Part shown: positions 1-12,135 of the stretch, one piece after another
How the letters are laid out: every line of letters begins with the position of its first letter
How positions within the stretch are numbered: position 1 is the first letter of the stretch
Source: Phytoseiulus persimilis
Taxonomy: Eukaryota; Arthropoda; Arachnida; Mesostigmata; Phytoseiidae
Assembly: GCA_037576195.1 (NCBI GenBank)
Contig: CM075102.1
Location: forward strand, 6,076,001-6,140,000
Direction of reading: 5' to 3'
Length of the DNA stretch: 64,000 nucleotides
The notes under the pieces: generated by a model
Databases searched by the model: none
The model's input: the letters and a program-made list of their open reading frames with translations, nothing else
What the model was told of the DNA's origin: nothing
Program-made: the position numbers and the translations under genes

Positions 1-461
1 ATGCCGAGTGTCCACGTGATAGAGGTGCTCCTGTGAAACGTTGGGGGAGGTGGGTGAATAGTTGAGTCTGTGTTCTTTCTGGCCTGGCTACGTGGATCCG
101 TGATCGCGATTTTGTTGTACAAATGTACCCGGGTCCGAATCACACGAGGATTTTCAGCCGGTGTTGTTGCTGTTCTCTCCCAGTTGCGCTTCCTCGGTGG
201 TGTATCCATCCGTGGCCTTTTGCACGGGATTCGGGACTTTGCGAGTCCGTTGTCGTTCTGTTCCGGTGTCACCGCCGGGTGTCGGAGCGACATAACTATT
301 CTGGATTCGGTTGTACCACTGGGAACTACCGCAAATTACCGTTGGTTGCGTAGGAATTGTGTCATGTCTCGCGTTCCGATCCGATAGGTTCTGGACTTGA
401 CTCCTCCGATGCAGGTTGCTGGTTCCCATTCGAGAGAGTAATCGTGAGGTTGAACTCGGAC
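1..461. other. No recognised gene
   Basis: Short open frames exist on both strands. The minus-strand one (about 154-429) may continue the coding-like reading of the adjacent 462-780 repeat, but I recognise no motif. This is probably degraded transposon DNA. Confidence 0.3.
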
Positions 462-780
462 AGTTTCTTCAGCGGAGATCGGTGGTAGCGACTTCGCTTC
501 CCCATCATACGTCGCTGTCGCCGTTCGGTTATCTGCTGTGTCACTTTGTCCGAATCCGGAGTCTTAGGGCTTCTGGTTTCGTATATCAATGACGCCAGTC
601 TTCGTCCCAAGAATTTTCCGGCTGGGGCATCCCTCCAGCTAGAGGAGTCAGTCTCCATTCGAGAAGAGCTTCTGAACCCGGCCGAGGTGTACCGCTGGTC
701 AGAGTCTGTATGAAGTGCTCCCAGTCGACCCTATAAGCTCGATAAATTTCGCGTCTTCCTGGGCCAATCCGCTGCCGTTT
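462..780 (-). repeat. Direct repeat copy A
   Basis: About 320 bp recurs in the same orientation at 1512-1841 with only scattered substitutions and one small indel (about 13 bp near 676, absent here). On the minus strand both copies read as a basic, Arg/Lys/Gln-rich peptide containing VTQQITERRQRRMMGK, which looks like a retroelement protein fragment, but I cannot assign a family. The two copies flank a LINE fragment on the opposite side of each junction. Confidence 0.75.
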
Positions 781-1500
781 GGTAATACCCGGTTTATTAA
801 CGGGTACCGGGGGAAACACGGTTAAATCGACCAGAGAGTCTCCAGCGAAAACTATTCGATACAGTGTTGTTGAGGGCCCTCGGTATAATGAAAAGTCGCC
901 GATACCGGGTCTCCGTAACACGCGTAGGAAAAAAATTCCTAGTGAAATTCAGGCGCTGGATAGAGTGCGCTAGCTTGAGATCCTTGTCATCGAGGAAATC
1001 ATGCATAGGAGGGAGAGAGAGTAAGTCAGGGGACGGACGGCATTTGCGAGCAGCCCTCCTAAGGAATTTGCGTTGGAAGCGCTACAAGGCATTAACGGAT
1101 CCCCTTAGTCGAGGCCGCCAGACCTCCGACCCATACAGGAGAGAGGGGAGTACAAGGGACTCATAGGCCTTAAGATAGACTACAGGGATTCTACAATCAA
1201 ACGCTCGAAGTACAAAGTTAGCAGTTCTCCCTGCCCTCGCAATCGCAATATAGATGTTAATCTCAGGCTCAAGGTCAGAAGTGAAGTTGACACCAAGATC
1301 CTTCACTTGAAGAGCCTCCGGGATGGCTTCACCAAGGACATGTAAGAATGGCGGTCGTCGTGAAGAATGTGAGTAGCAGCAGATATAGAGGAAGATATCA
1401 GAAGATTCCAGCGATGGGCCCAGTCACCGATATTGTTCAGCGAGAGTTTGAGTGCATCCCGCGCACCGGGCCTAGAGAAATCAGCGAATATCATTCTATC
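781..1500 (-). mobile_element. LINE reverse transcriptase C-terminal fragment
   Basis: The minus-strand frames give pieces typical of the region downstream of the catalytic core of non-LTR retrotransposon reverse transcriptases. One piece has a NIGDWAHRWNL segment (1303-1494). Another has a KDLGVNF block followed by ESLVLPSLLYGSEVW (1082-1306). The closing basic stretch has RNFFPTRV...YRRL (797-1006). The frames are broken by shifts and the upstream endonuclease and catalytic motifs are missing, so this is a 5'-truncated, decayed copy. It differs in sequence from the LINEs at 5.2 and 51.6 kb. Confidence 0.7.
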
Positions 1501-1511
1501 GAAGATAGGAG

Positions 1512-1841
1512 AGTTTCTTCAGCGGAGATCGGTGGTAGTGTCTTCGCTTCCCCATCATACGTCGCTGTCGCCGTTCGGTTATCTGCTGTGTCACTTTGTC
1601 CGAATCCGGAGTCTTGAGGCTTCTGGTTTCGTATATCGTTGACGCCAGTCTTCGTCCCAAGAATTTTCCGGCTGGGGCTTCCCTCCAGCTAGAGGAGTCA
1701 GTCTCCATTCGAGAAGGGCTTCTGAAGAAAGTTCTGGAACCCGGCCGAGGTGTACCGCTGGTCAGAGTCTGTATGAAGCGCCCCCAGTCGACTCTATGAG
1801 CTCAAGGAATTTCGCGTCTTCCTGGGCCAATCCGCTGCCGT
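1512..1841 (-). repeat. Direct repeat copy B
   Basis: Second copy of the 462-780 unit, same orientation. It diverges from copy A immediately after the shared GCTGCCGTT, where copy A runs into the LINE fragment and copy B into unrelated GC-rich sequence. Confidence 0.75.
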
Positions 1842-3041
1842 TGAGTTTCAACGAGGGCTCTGCGCCGCTTCACGGGTTCGCTGCCGCGTCGGTGCGCGGA
1901 GACAGACAGCGCGCCGCCAGGCGCTGCAAGCTGATCGCAGCGCGTCGCTGCGCCGCCGCTGCATGAATCGATAGAAGGCGCTCTACAGATTCGAGCCCGA
2001 ATCCCACCATTGCTGATACTTCTTAAGCCACGAGGAAATTTCACAGCTGCGTCTATTCTCTCTCTTCGCGCTCTAGCACTCCATCGATACTTCGAAGCGT
2101 AAACTTCGGCTTCCAAAACCAATAACAGGGATGAGGTTTTCAGTGATCGCTCAACGAACAGATATACCCATAAGTACAAAATACTGCGAGCACCCGACGT
2201 CTCTCTCCTCGGTTTTTTCTACGAATTTGGAAGAAAATGTGGCTGGTCCCAAAGCTGCCCGGCTCTCATTTGAGCTCTCAAGCATTCGAAAGGTTGAACG
2301 AGGTATTTATGAAAACTTAGTCGGCACTCTCGTGATAGCCCAGCATCAGCGGCTGGGTTCTGTCTATTCGGGGCGCTGCGGCTGCATTGAGGGGTTCCCC
2401 AGTTCCTGTTGACAGCCTGATCGACTTCTCACAGCAGGGTTGGTAAATGAATTGCCCATGTGAAGGTTGTTATCGATCTATTACTCCATGTTGATTAAGT
2501 ACTCCTTGGTAATCAACCGACCCCTCTATGGACGTGGTAGTGTTTGGTGTCATTTGATTGCAAGCTATCAATAGACTCTACAATGTCTCCGACTGCCGAG
2601 CACAATCTGACCCAGCCTGTTCAGCGGAGCCGGAGAGGCGCTTCTCCTCCGCATTGAGCGTTTCACGAGAGGAACGCGGTTCGATGGAGCCGACTAAAAT
2701 GTCTGGAGCTTTAGTCATACATGGTAACGAGAAGAAGTTCTTGTTACTCAACGCAAATGGTGCCGTTGGATCGCCGAAGAGAAGGGACGATTGGTCAACC
2801 CCCATCGCCGTCGCCGTTTGTACTGTGTGCCGTTTTTTTAGAGGCGGAATAGTTATTCGAGCTGGAGGTTTTCAACTCATAGCGATTGTAAATATGTGTC
2901 GTCTGGCGTCAAGTTTGTACGCTCAGTTCATTGTCAAGCAGAAACCATGAGCTTGCGAAGGGGTGCGCTCGAATCGACCCGCGATCGAATCCAACAGCAC
3001 CCCGTGTCGATGACCTGAGGACGACCCTACTCGTTTCCAGA
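1842..3041. other. No gene seen upstream of the MFSD12-like gene
   Basis: I see no recognisable coding region. It presumably holds the 5' UTR, promoter and possibly a leader exon of the gene that starts at 3042. The sequence just before the ATG (ctcgtttccag) could be a splice acceptor, so translation may begin in an upstream exon. Confidence 0.3.
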
Positions 3042-5044
3042 ATGCAGAATCAGGCAATGATATTGAATGACAGTTCTGAGGACGACATGGAGGTCAGCTT
3101 GAGGAAAACTTCGACTGAAGCACGTCCCCTTCTCGGATGGTGTGAAAAGGCTGCCTACTCGGTCGGCCATGTGCTCAACGATCTCTGTGCGTCGATGTGG
3201 TTCACCTATCTACTGTTATATTTCAACTACGTTAAGGAGTTTGGACCGACGTTAGCAGGAGAGCTTCTACTCGTGGGGCAGTTGGCCGATGGTTTAGCAA
3301 CGCTCTTCGTGGGACTAGAATCCGATAACGAGAATACACTTTGGCTGTGTGGAAAGTACGGGAAAAGGAAAGCATGGCATCTTGTGGGTGAGCATTATCT
3401 CGTTCCGAGACTCCTTCGGCTTCAAAGGATGTTTTAAGCATACACTCGTGACTTCAGTCTGTCGTGGAGCTCAGAGGGCGGATAACCATCAAAGAAAAAT
3501 CACACTCGTCCCGCGAAGAATCTCCCGCAGAGATACTCACCAGATTCCCGTGTCTTCCAGGGACGGCGGCGGTGCTCGTCAGTTTTCCCTTCATTTTCAC
3601 ACAATGCAGCTGGTGCACCGGTGCTGACAGCTGGTCTCAGTTTTTCTATCACTCTGTCTTGATTGTGATCTTCCAGTTTGGTTGGGCATCCACCCAAATA
3701 TCGCACCTGAGTCTCATACCCGATTTGACACCACTGCCATGTGAGAGAGTGACTCTCAACGCTCTCCGGTGAGTCTCCATGCCGCGGGCATCTCTCGGTC
3801 TGAGTACACTCACTAAGGGCTCGCCGATCGGAAATGTAACCAGCTTGACTTGGGGGAAACTCACACGACGAATTGGCAGGTACGCGTTGACTGTTGCGAG
3901 CAACATCCTAATGTATCTCGTCACATGGATCGTCCTCAACTCCAGTGGTGACGATAGCTCCACTCAAATCGGACCTGATGACGCTCACTCATTCCAGGTT
4001 TGTTGCGAGTTCTCCTCGGTGAGAGTGTTTACTTAACATCTAATAGCTAGCAATAGGGCCGTGACAGCTCGAATTTCACTCTCCCGAATGATTTCCAGCT
4101 CGTCGTGTTCATCATTGTAGGGGTCGGAGCAGTGTCTTCCCTGGCATTCCATTTGTTTTCGCACGATCCTACGAGGGATGGAGGCAGAGAATATTCAAAA
4201 TCGAATGCGAGCGGATTCAGATCTGATCGGTCGCTGTACCTCAGTTGGAGAGAGTGGCTCATGGAAAGCCAATTCTATGTCGTGAGGGAGCCTAGACATA
4301 ATTTCTGAGAATTATACAGGTTGAAATCAGGGAGTCGTGAGTCTCAAGTTATCCGGCAGAACTCCGCAGTCACCGGGACTTCCGTTCCAGACAGGACTAT
4401 TGTATATGGCAACGCGACTCTATGTCAGCATGTCTCAGGTTTTCATCGGACTCTATCTTCAGAAATCATTACAGCTGCCAAAAGTGAGTTTGGAGAAGAG
4501 TTGGAATTGGAGGGAACGTTTTCAGTGGCATTGATCAAAGTGATTGAAAAAGTTGAGCTCCTGTCCAACTCAATAGAACAGTATTGCCATCATTCCGCTC
4601 GTGATGTACGTCAGCGGCTTCACGGCTTCGTTCCCGATCAACTACATGGCTAAGAAACTGAAATTGCGGGTGGGTTCACGATGCCTAATTTTTTATTCGG
4701 AATCGTGTTTGAGCTCTGGTTGCTCATTGGCGTCTCTCCCTCAAAACTTTCACCTTAAACCTACAGACCATCTACACGATCGGTGCTTCCTGTGCAATCG
4801 CAGCCGCCGCTTGGATCGCGTTCGCTGACAACACCACAACTTTCAATACACATGAGATATACGGGGTTTCGGCATTGATCGGGATAGCAAATACGATTCT
4901 ACTCATAACTAGCTTGGCCATAACAAATGAGCTCATAGGAGCATCCACGGCTTCTGGTGCGTTCGTTTTCGGTGCAATGAGTTTCCTTGACAAGTTATCG
5001 AATGGAATGATCGTTATCGTGATCGAAAGTCTGCACGAGTGCCA
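3042..5044 (+). CDS. MFSD12: MFSD12-like transporter, exons 1-7 (3' end not found)
   Basis: Major facilitator superfamily protein of the MFSD12 family. Vertebrate MFSD12 acts in lysosome-related organelles and is needed for cysteine import; that role is inferred here from family only. Exons I can join by GT-AG sites with matching phase: 3042-3387, 3561-3768, 3880-3997, 4099-4281, 4391-4483, 4577-4669 and 4767-5044, giving 439 codons plus two bases. Family signatures in order: [20 protein letters not shown] (first helix), [100 protein letters not shown], and [19 protein letters not shown]. Introns are only 93-173 bp. The final coding exon (last helices) should follow a donor at 5045. The following intron contains a LINE, and I could not find that exon downstream. 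The ATG at 3042 is the first in frame near the conserved start. Confidence 0.9.
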
Positions 5045-5205
5045 GTGAGTACCCCTAACCCGGTTCAGCAGCTCGAACTTCGTATTCAATATCAAGACCT
5101 GAGCAAAACTTTCTTCTTTCTTCTCTCGGAGCTCATCGCGTGACTTGAATCGATCAATGTTATCATTCTGTACACTTCCATGGAAAAACTGTTGGAAAAT
5201 ATACC

Positions 5206-6206
5206 ACGATTTGATTTGATTTTATTGGACCTTACATCTGCACATATGTTCCCTTTCGTTTCAGGGGTGAATTGTATTGCGTTCACAGATCATAGTTCGT
5301 TGTTCTCCCATCGCCTTAGGATATCCATCGTCCTTCTCAGGTCCCTCGCTGTTGAATCAGGGTGAAGTCCTAATCGGTGCGCGAATTCCGTCTGGGAGTA
5401 CTGTCCTTCCTCGCATTCCAGAATGACATGTTTGTCGGTTTCCGGGGCTCCACATCGAGCGCATTTCATGTCTATGGAAGGGTCTCGGGAGTTTTGTCGG
5501 CTCTTGGTGTTGAGCATTCCTGCTCTGGCTAGCGCCAATAACCGACTGCCCCGCGAGTTATCGTATAGTTCCCTCTCGAGACCTCGAGTCTCTTTGAACT
5601 GTCGATAAACAGTCAATGTGGATCTGTATTCCATATCCCGTCTCCATATGGAGTCCAACTTATCCCGCACTCTCGTTTTGAGTTCTTTGCGGAACATATT
5701 CCACATTGGTCTGTTTTGCGTATTTCTGGTCAGGCTGAGATCTTCAAGGTCATACTGGGTTCTCAAACTTCTGAGTCTCTCCATTGCCTTCACTTTTGTG
5801 TTTGTTATCTCAGTTGCTGTGAGTATCATTCTGGGCCATCTGGATGGATCCATTTGTTTCACTCTCTCGAAATACATGATTTTGCTGATGGTCTCCATGG
5901 CATCGAAGGAGGACCACCCTAGTTCTCCCTCAATAAACTCCTTTGATACGGTGGAGTGTGGTATGCCCATGGCCCACCTGCCCGCGTCCCTTTGTCTGAT
6001 TTCAATGAGGTTTCTCAGCCTTCTGGGCATGGTGATCACTCCATTGCAGTAGGTCAGTTGTGGTATTGCGGTGGCTTTCCAAAGAATTTTGGATACTTCA
6101 AACCTGTTGAAGCTCCAAAGAGTCCTCGCATTGAGTCTTTTGATCGCCGTGTTGGCCTTGTCTGTCAGCTTATTCCAGTGTTGGGATAAGTTATCTTTTT
6201 CGGCCG
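5206..6206 (-). mobile_element. 5'-truncated LINE in MFSD12-like intron
   Basis: The minus strand encodes the last ~300 residues of the same ORF2 family as the full-length LINE at 51.6-56.8 kb. Shared blocks include NARTLWSFNRFEVSKILWKA, RQRDAGRWA.GIPHST and the C-terminal zinc-knuckle CARCGAPETDKHVILEC. The 3' end shows the same family tail, an A/T-rich TGATT repeat around 5206-5225. Homology to the longer copy begins abruptly at about 6206, as expected of incomplete target-primed reverse transcription. It is antisense to the host gene and lies after exon 7. I saw no convincing target-site duplication. Confidence 0.88.
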
Positions 6207-6339
6207 ACGAGCTTGCGAGAATCGCGGTCAGGAGAAGCTCTGACAAGCTTCTGGGTTTGATGCTAGAAATATCATCTCTTGGGGAGACATTCTGTCAAAG
6301 CTGCTGTGAGCTTTGAAGATTCGAGGGCATGTTCAGCTA

Positions 6340-7080
6340 CTCTCAGCTCGATGCTGCTTCATGATCGGACGTGATGATCTCGAACTCCGAAGAACTTCTC
6401 CCACAGCTAGCAGAGCATATCGCCACCGCGAAGAAACTCCGCAAGCGAGCACTATGGAGCAAACAGACCATGTCTACTCCACAATCATCGAACCTGTAGT
6501 TCTTCGTGAACTTCAAAAGCTGGAGCGGCTTTTCAGACAGTAGCATCCCTGAGCAACTCCCAAGTTTCTGGAGCCGTTTTCGCCCAAGTTCCTCCAGGAT
6601 TTCCGGGAAGTTTTTTTTCTCCACCGTGGTGACAGCTCCCAGTCGGGTGCCACCACAACTTCCGTCAACCGTTTTCCATCGATTGGTGGGAGATTAGAAG
6701 ACAACGTAGATGCGCTCTAGCATGCTGAGAGAAGTTACCGACCCTGCACCTCCCGGGCAGCATGGACACCTGCTGGGATCAGGGAATGATTTGAGCACGG
6801 GACGAACAGTGCTCGAGAGTTTATGACCTTGACACGTGCCTGCGAACCTTTGTACCTGCCAGCAATCACCGCAGCGTTATCGAAAGCTTGCCGCGACAGT
6901 TCGAAACGTCGAGATTGTCAGATTCTATCTCTCGTAGGATCAGCTGTGTCAGCTCCTCTGCGGATTTACCCTCCGCTTCAATGAAATCAACGGAAGAACC
7001 GACCATGCTGATTCGGGGATCTATCCATTCTCACGTAGCGCAGTATGTGACTCGCTTGATCGTCATGCTAAACGTCTGTG
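6340..7080 (-). pseudogene. Decayed hAT transposase, DUF4371/ZMYM-like
   Basis: Reading the minus strand with frameshifts gives FIEAEGKSAEELTQLILREI followed by LDVSNCRG. In a shifted frame it continues FDNAAVIAGRYKGSQARVK and ALFVPCSNHSLIPAGVHAAR. The order of E-rich helix, RGQ-type box, 'D-AA-MAG-Y-G-Q' and 'C-NHSL' box is that of hAT-type transposases related to ZMYM1/ZMYM6 (DUF4371 plus RNase H-like domain). A further stretch near 6700 (SPTNRWK) fits the following 'S-T-RW' box. Several stops and shifts make this clearly dead. Confidence 0.65.
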
Positions 7081-7395
7081 AGCGACGAAGCAGAAATATT
7101 CGGCTCCAACCGTTTGCTTTGAGATTTCTCCTGGTTTATAAGGAGAGCGATTATCCCATTTCATGTCTTCGGCGACACGTAGGACACTTCCGCAGCGTCT
7201 CTCCCACAACACTTTATCACCGGAGGACCATCGAACTGACACCCCCGGCAAAACCGGACAAAGAGCGGACAAAGTCAAAAATGAAGGAGGAGCACTTCCT
7301 AGACTCGCGATTACGCTGAATTCACGTTGGTTCTTCGTCGTGAATCAGGTTCGAGTTCAAGTTGATCGAGAGATGCCGTTAGAGACTGGTTTCGA

Positions 7396-7905
7396 TCAAC
7401 CCATGGCGCCCATCCGACCACAGATTTTCATACACCGGAAAGGACCGTTCGACGTCGGCGCTAGATAGAATAGCGAACTCATAGACCTCCGGGTCTCTCC
7501 CCGGAACTTCGTGGAGTTTTCCAGATCGGGATTAATACCGAGGACCTCCTCTTGCCGAGCTGCGAAGCGTCTGTTCAAACTTATCATCACGGAACGCACG
7601 ATATCGATCTGTCCCTGCAATGAAGTGGAGTTGGACTCGAGCTCGGTTGTTATAGCTTTCGGAAGACTATCGAGCGACTTTGTTTGTAGATGATTCCGGA
7701 TTTTCACAGACCTCACTGAAAGCTCCTTTTCCAAAGCAATTCAATGAATCGAGAGATCAGGTCGAGCACTTTCGCAGCATCGGGGTCATCAGCCTACGCT
7801 TTCCGAGAGGTACTGTCTCCAACCTCCGCCTTGAGTTCGGAGACGAACAATTTCATCTTATCGAAATTCTTATGATGGTGCAGAGCTGTATCAAGAACCT
7901 CCCGC
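7396..7905 (-). pseudogene. Possible C-terminal piece of a hAT-like transposase
   Basis: The minus strand has an open stretch of about 110 residues, helix-rich, with QIDIVRSVMISLNRRFAARQEEV. It is preceded (higher coordinates) by ALHHHKNFDKMKLFVSEL. Spacing and character resemble the region before the dimerisation domain of ZMYM1-like hAT transposases. It would then be out of order relative to 6340-7080, implying a second copy or a rearrangement. A BEL gag origin is also possible. Confidence 0.25.
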
Positions 7906-8215
7906 GCCTACTCCCGTGATCACGGTAGCACGCGGTGAAACTCCGTCCCTAGGAACGATTTATGCAGATTCCCCCTTGATTTGGAGTAGCGCATAGCGCT
8001 CTAAATTTTCGATACTGGGGAGGTCACCTTGGGGTATGCATCGCAGACCGTTTCACAAAGTAGATTGAGGCTGTAAGTTATCGGTGTAGCGTACGGCCCA
8101 CAGGGACCGTCGGAGACTCACACATCCACCAAAGACAAACAACCAGAGTCGAGTTCACACAAATGAGAAACATTCATTTATTTGGTCGAGCACGAATCAT
8201 CACATTAAAGTCGAG

Positions 8216-9935
8216 TTACTCTATTCTCGTGTTGCTGCTCAGGGAAGCGACACGACTCAGTCCTCGTTGTATCGGATAATGAATTACGGACGGGATTTCA
8301 ATGGCGCTCTCGGAATCGCTGGTAAGCGGCCGAACCGGCTCTGACGTCAGCATGGTTTCACCCACTGTCGTCACCTTCCCCAGGCCTCGGAGCCAGCTGA
8401 TCGAACTGAAGAGAGTCTGCAGACGTGTATTCTCCCTCCTCGCTAGGATCGCAAGCCCCATTGGGATTGGAAATATTTCAGTTCTTTCCCCGTTCACCCC
8501 CGAGACCTGGAAAACACAGCCTCATGCATCGAGTTGCGATCTCTACTGGGCTCCCTTCTTGGAGAGAGTTTATTGTTCTCTTCTCAGCCCATTCGTAGCG
8601 GAATCGGCGTTCCCTCTGAACTGTTTCGTCGAAGACGGTGCGCCAACGCTCACCGATGCCTGTTAAAGTGATGACCTCGTGATGTGGCTTTACGTAACTC
8701 CCATCACAAGTCTCGGGATTCTGCTCCAACGGGACTGCGATTCCGACCGCATGGCCGCCACTCCCCATCTTGCAGACATCTATGTGGTCGCGAGGGTACT
8801 TGTCTGGATCCAGCTGAAGCTGTCGTCACGGGCCAATCGTTTTGCAGGCTATTGATGGACTCTCTCAACAGGAGGGCAACCACTTCTCCCTCACCGTCGT
8901 ACACCAGGCTGCTCGTGAACTGCTGGAGGTCTCCTCAGCCTGTACGTGGAAGATTCGCATCCATCGATGATAGCGATTGCACCGAGGCTTCAGAGCGTAT
9001 CGGTCAACTGCGGCTACTGAGAGATCACTGACCGCCGCTGGCGGCTGTGGCGCTGCCAGGTAGCCGGGCGTCGCAAAACAACACACCACTCGCACCTCAG
9101 TCACTCTCGACCCGTCGTGGCCGGAGGATGTGGAGTCGGGTGGCCCGCTAATCGTCCCGCAGAGATGACTGTTAAGCGCAACCGAACCGCCATCAACCGT
9201 CCTCGGGGGCACGAACAAGAGCACTCGGAATACTTGAGTCCTGCCGAACTCCCTCACGCGCTGACATGCCGGAGCCGACAAGTGTTTCCGGATCGTGGAT
9301 GCTCTGCAGCACGATCCGGAGTCGGTTTGCCGAAAATATCTCTCTGTCCGAGAATGCGTCGATGCTCAGTTCACGTCGGCGCAGAAATGGCATGTTCAGA
9401 AGTAGCTGGCTAAGGGACGGACACATGGAGGTCAATCCCGAATCGTGATCGAGAAGGAGGCGCACTGGAATCTCCCTCACTCCGTTGAGGACTTGGGCCC
9501 GCACCCTCAGCATCACTGTCGGGCCGTCCGGCTCGCTCTCTCCGCCGACGACATTCGCCACCACCGGTGCGGCCGCGGGAGCTGGCGGCGGCGACTGAAT
9601 GTGAACATGCATGAATAATAGTGCCGCCGCGAGTGGCACACACCACAAACCGCGCGCGGCCCCTTCCAATCCTCGGGCCTCGCGTGCTGGATTCTGAAGC
9701 ACTCTGCGTAACCATTCTGTTCGTCTAGAATTCATCGACGCTGTTCGACAGTTAGCAGGGCCGAACATCTCGAATAGTCGTGTTCGGCTGCCCTGCAAAA
9801 CAGACACGGGCGGGTAGGATTTTGGGAGTCGCCGTACCTCCTCACTGGAACGGCGAAAACCGTAGTATCCTCCGTCCGGACGGATGCGCTTCTCCTTGGA
9901 GGGAGCGCGCTCTTGCTCTCTGCTTGAGCGTTCAC
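8216..9935 (-). pseudogene. Decayed BEL/Pao element: nucleocapsid, protease, start of RT
   Basis: Minus-strand order from high to low coordinates. First a zinc-knuckle piece, CLFCRAAEHDYSRC, with the following L-TVEQRR (9732-9935). Then a long linker and the aspartic protease core RLLLDHDSG...ELSIDAFSDREIF..NR (9193-9807). Next the GSVALNSHLCGTISGP segment (8865-9281) that links protease to RT in this superfamily. Last the N-terminal RT block YVKPHHEVI...RTVFDE (8478-8768). The protease active site reads D-H-D-S rather than D-T/S-G-S, frames are broken, and RT catalytic motifs are not visible before 8216. Confidence 0.7.
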
Positions 9936-11639
9936 GGCCTTGTCAAGTTATCTGTCAAGAAACCGAGTCGGACCCAAGGGTCTCGGCTAGGCCTCGCAGC
10001 GATTTTCAACTGAGGTTCAATAACTGCGGGAACCGCCAATCCCTGCTGACTATTGACTGCACAAGATCGCAATCATCTGCAGTTTTGAGCCGCAGTTCAT
10101 ATCTCGCCGACGACAGCGATGGGTCCATGGATTTCCCTCGAAGAATAATAATCAGTGATACCACCGAGACCGGGCCCCCATATGGAATATGACTTCATAA
10201 AGGGTGCAGTGAAGTTTACCTTCCTCTCCCTCACACCTGAGTCAGCGGAGCAGCGAGCTTCGGAGCTTCGGAGCGGGATGGTTCACTTGCTGAGCAGGGC
10301 CGCCTACCAGAATGAAAAACCAGCTCTACGAGGATTGAATTTTTCTCAGAATTTCGAATTGTTAAGTCTCGAGTCCTGGAGTTCCAGCAACGCAAGGATT
10401 TCAAGGCCCGATGATCCCAGCGCTGGCGGCGCCACCGAGTGAGCAGCAAGATGGTAGAAAATTGGCTCGAACCGAGTTCGATCTGATCGAAAGGGTCATC
10501 CGTAGTTTTGCCTGAAGCCCGATGTCGGTCACATCTCCATAGCATGACGTTCTCGACGGTTCTCCTGCTCAGCAGACTGTTGTACCACTCACATCGGCGG
10601 ACTCCAATGTGTATACTCAATCAAACACCTAGCTTCCAACAATTGATATTGTTCCTGAAGCAAGAAAAAAAACTGCTGCAAAGCATTCATGCAGCGACAC
10701 CTCGAATCGAAAAACTGACTCAGCTGTGGCATAAATAATCGACGACAGGAAGATTTCGGACTGCAAAAAGCTAAACAACAGAGTTCAATCACATCGGGGC
10801 GGTGGGCCAATGAGCGCCCAAAATACCAGTGGAATAAGTTGCGGTTATATGCGGTTCTTAGCTTCAGAACCCTGTTTCGAAAACCGAAAGTTAACCGAAA
10901 ACTACATTCTCAAAAAACTGCAGTTTTTCGCAAGGTCTAGTCTCGACGTGTTCGTGGAAGTGAAATAGGCGAGGCCTGTTACGAAATCCACGCCTGGCTG
11001 GCCATGAAGACACAAGGGGTTGTGGTTTTACCAGCCTTGAGATTCCCCAGCCTTGAGTTCTCAAGAACCGATCGAGAACCTCGCGATTATCGAGTATCCG
11101 ACACGGGAGTTCGATTGTAACTGAATTTAGACGCTCGAAGCCTGAGAACCATGCGCCAGAACCCCGGGCTCTCCCAACGCTCTTCATTGATAATCCATAT
11201 CCATCCGTATCAGCCAGACAACCATGATCCATTGTGCCCATTACAGTATCATCATATATCATTATGAATCCTACGATTCCTTCGAGGAATCTCCCGTTCT
11301 TTGCTAACACTTCAGCGCCACCTGGCGGCCTCCCCTGACGGTGGCCAAGATCAGCGGGAGAGCCCTCTCACTGCGGCGCTTCCAAGAAACGTCATCCGTT
11401 TTGCCACACTCCCGCCAAAGCCAGACGCTGGCTTTCAGTTGTCACTCCCGGTGACGGCGGATGATATCCATGGCGTAGAACCAGTACCTGCGAAACACAC
11501 TTTACCTAACATGGCATGGTATTCGGCACTCGGATCAACTCTCTCAAAAGCGTTGCCGGTACCTAATTTTACATTGACGATCCCTATCTAGAATCGTCTA
11601 CCTGTGGAATCAAAGAGGGTCAGCTTCACTGCAGAACTT
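9936..11639. other. No gene recognised; perhaps decayed BEL gag at its left edge
   Basis: Upstream (minus strand) of the 9935 nucleocapsid one would expect capsid sequence. The 129-residue frame at 10231-10620 may be its remains but shows no DUF1759 block. A 139-residue frame at 10891-11310 (minus) is unrecognised. I see no repeat structure. Confidence 0.3.
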
Positions 11640-12135
11640 TCGGGTTGGCACGGCGGGGATGTTATCGTACGACTCTGTACAACCACTACCAAGTCGAACT
11701 CAATGCGAACCGCAACCGGTGGAATCACTTCCCTCCCCGGTTCCCCTGGTTCGGCATTGTACCGCACAGAACCATCCCTCCCTATGGCGGAACCCGAGCT
11801 ACTGGCATTGGACCGCCGCTCCTATCTACCCCAACGACGAGACCAAGATCTCTGGTCGACAGTTCTCCTGACGACGACCGTCCTAGGCCTCGTGGCCGTC
11901 CGGGACAAGACCTGGCCAACCCCGCGGTAGCTTCCACCACGGCGTCGCACTGCGGTGCGTTCCGGTCCCGCTGTATGGAACTGACTTCCAAAACTCGTGC
12001 ACCTTCCTTGGTTCATGACGGTTGATTCGGGACGACTGTCTCCATGAGGCGAATGGCTCGAGAGTGCCACAAAAGAGAACCTATTTATATGATGCGCTGT
12101 CTCCTTGATTTCACGCGCTCTCCCCAAATCACGCC
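11640..12135 (-). repeat. Probable LTR-type 3' flank of BEL fragment
   Basis: Immediately after the stop of the BEL C-terminal domain (minus strand) the sequence becomes non-coding. It has a TATA-like box (TATAAATAG on the minus strand near 12085), as an LTR promoter would. I found no second copy in the window to prove an LTR or define its ends. Confidence 0.3.
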
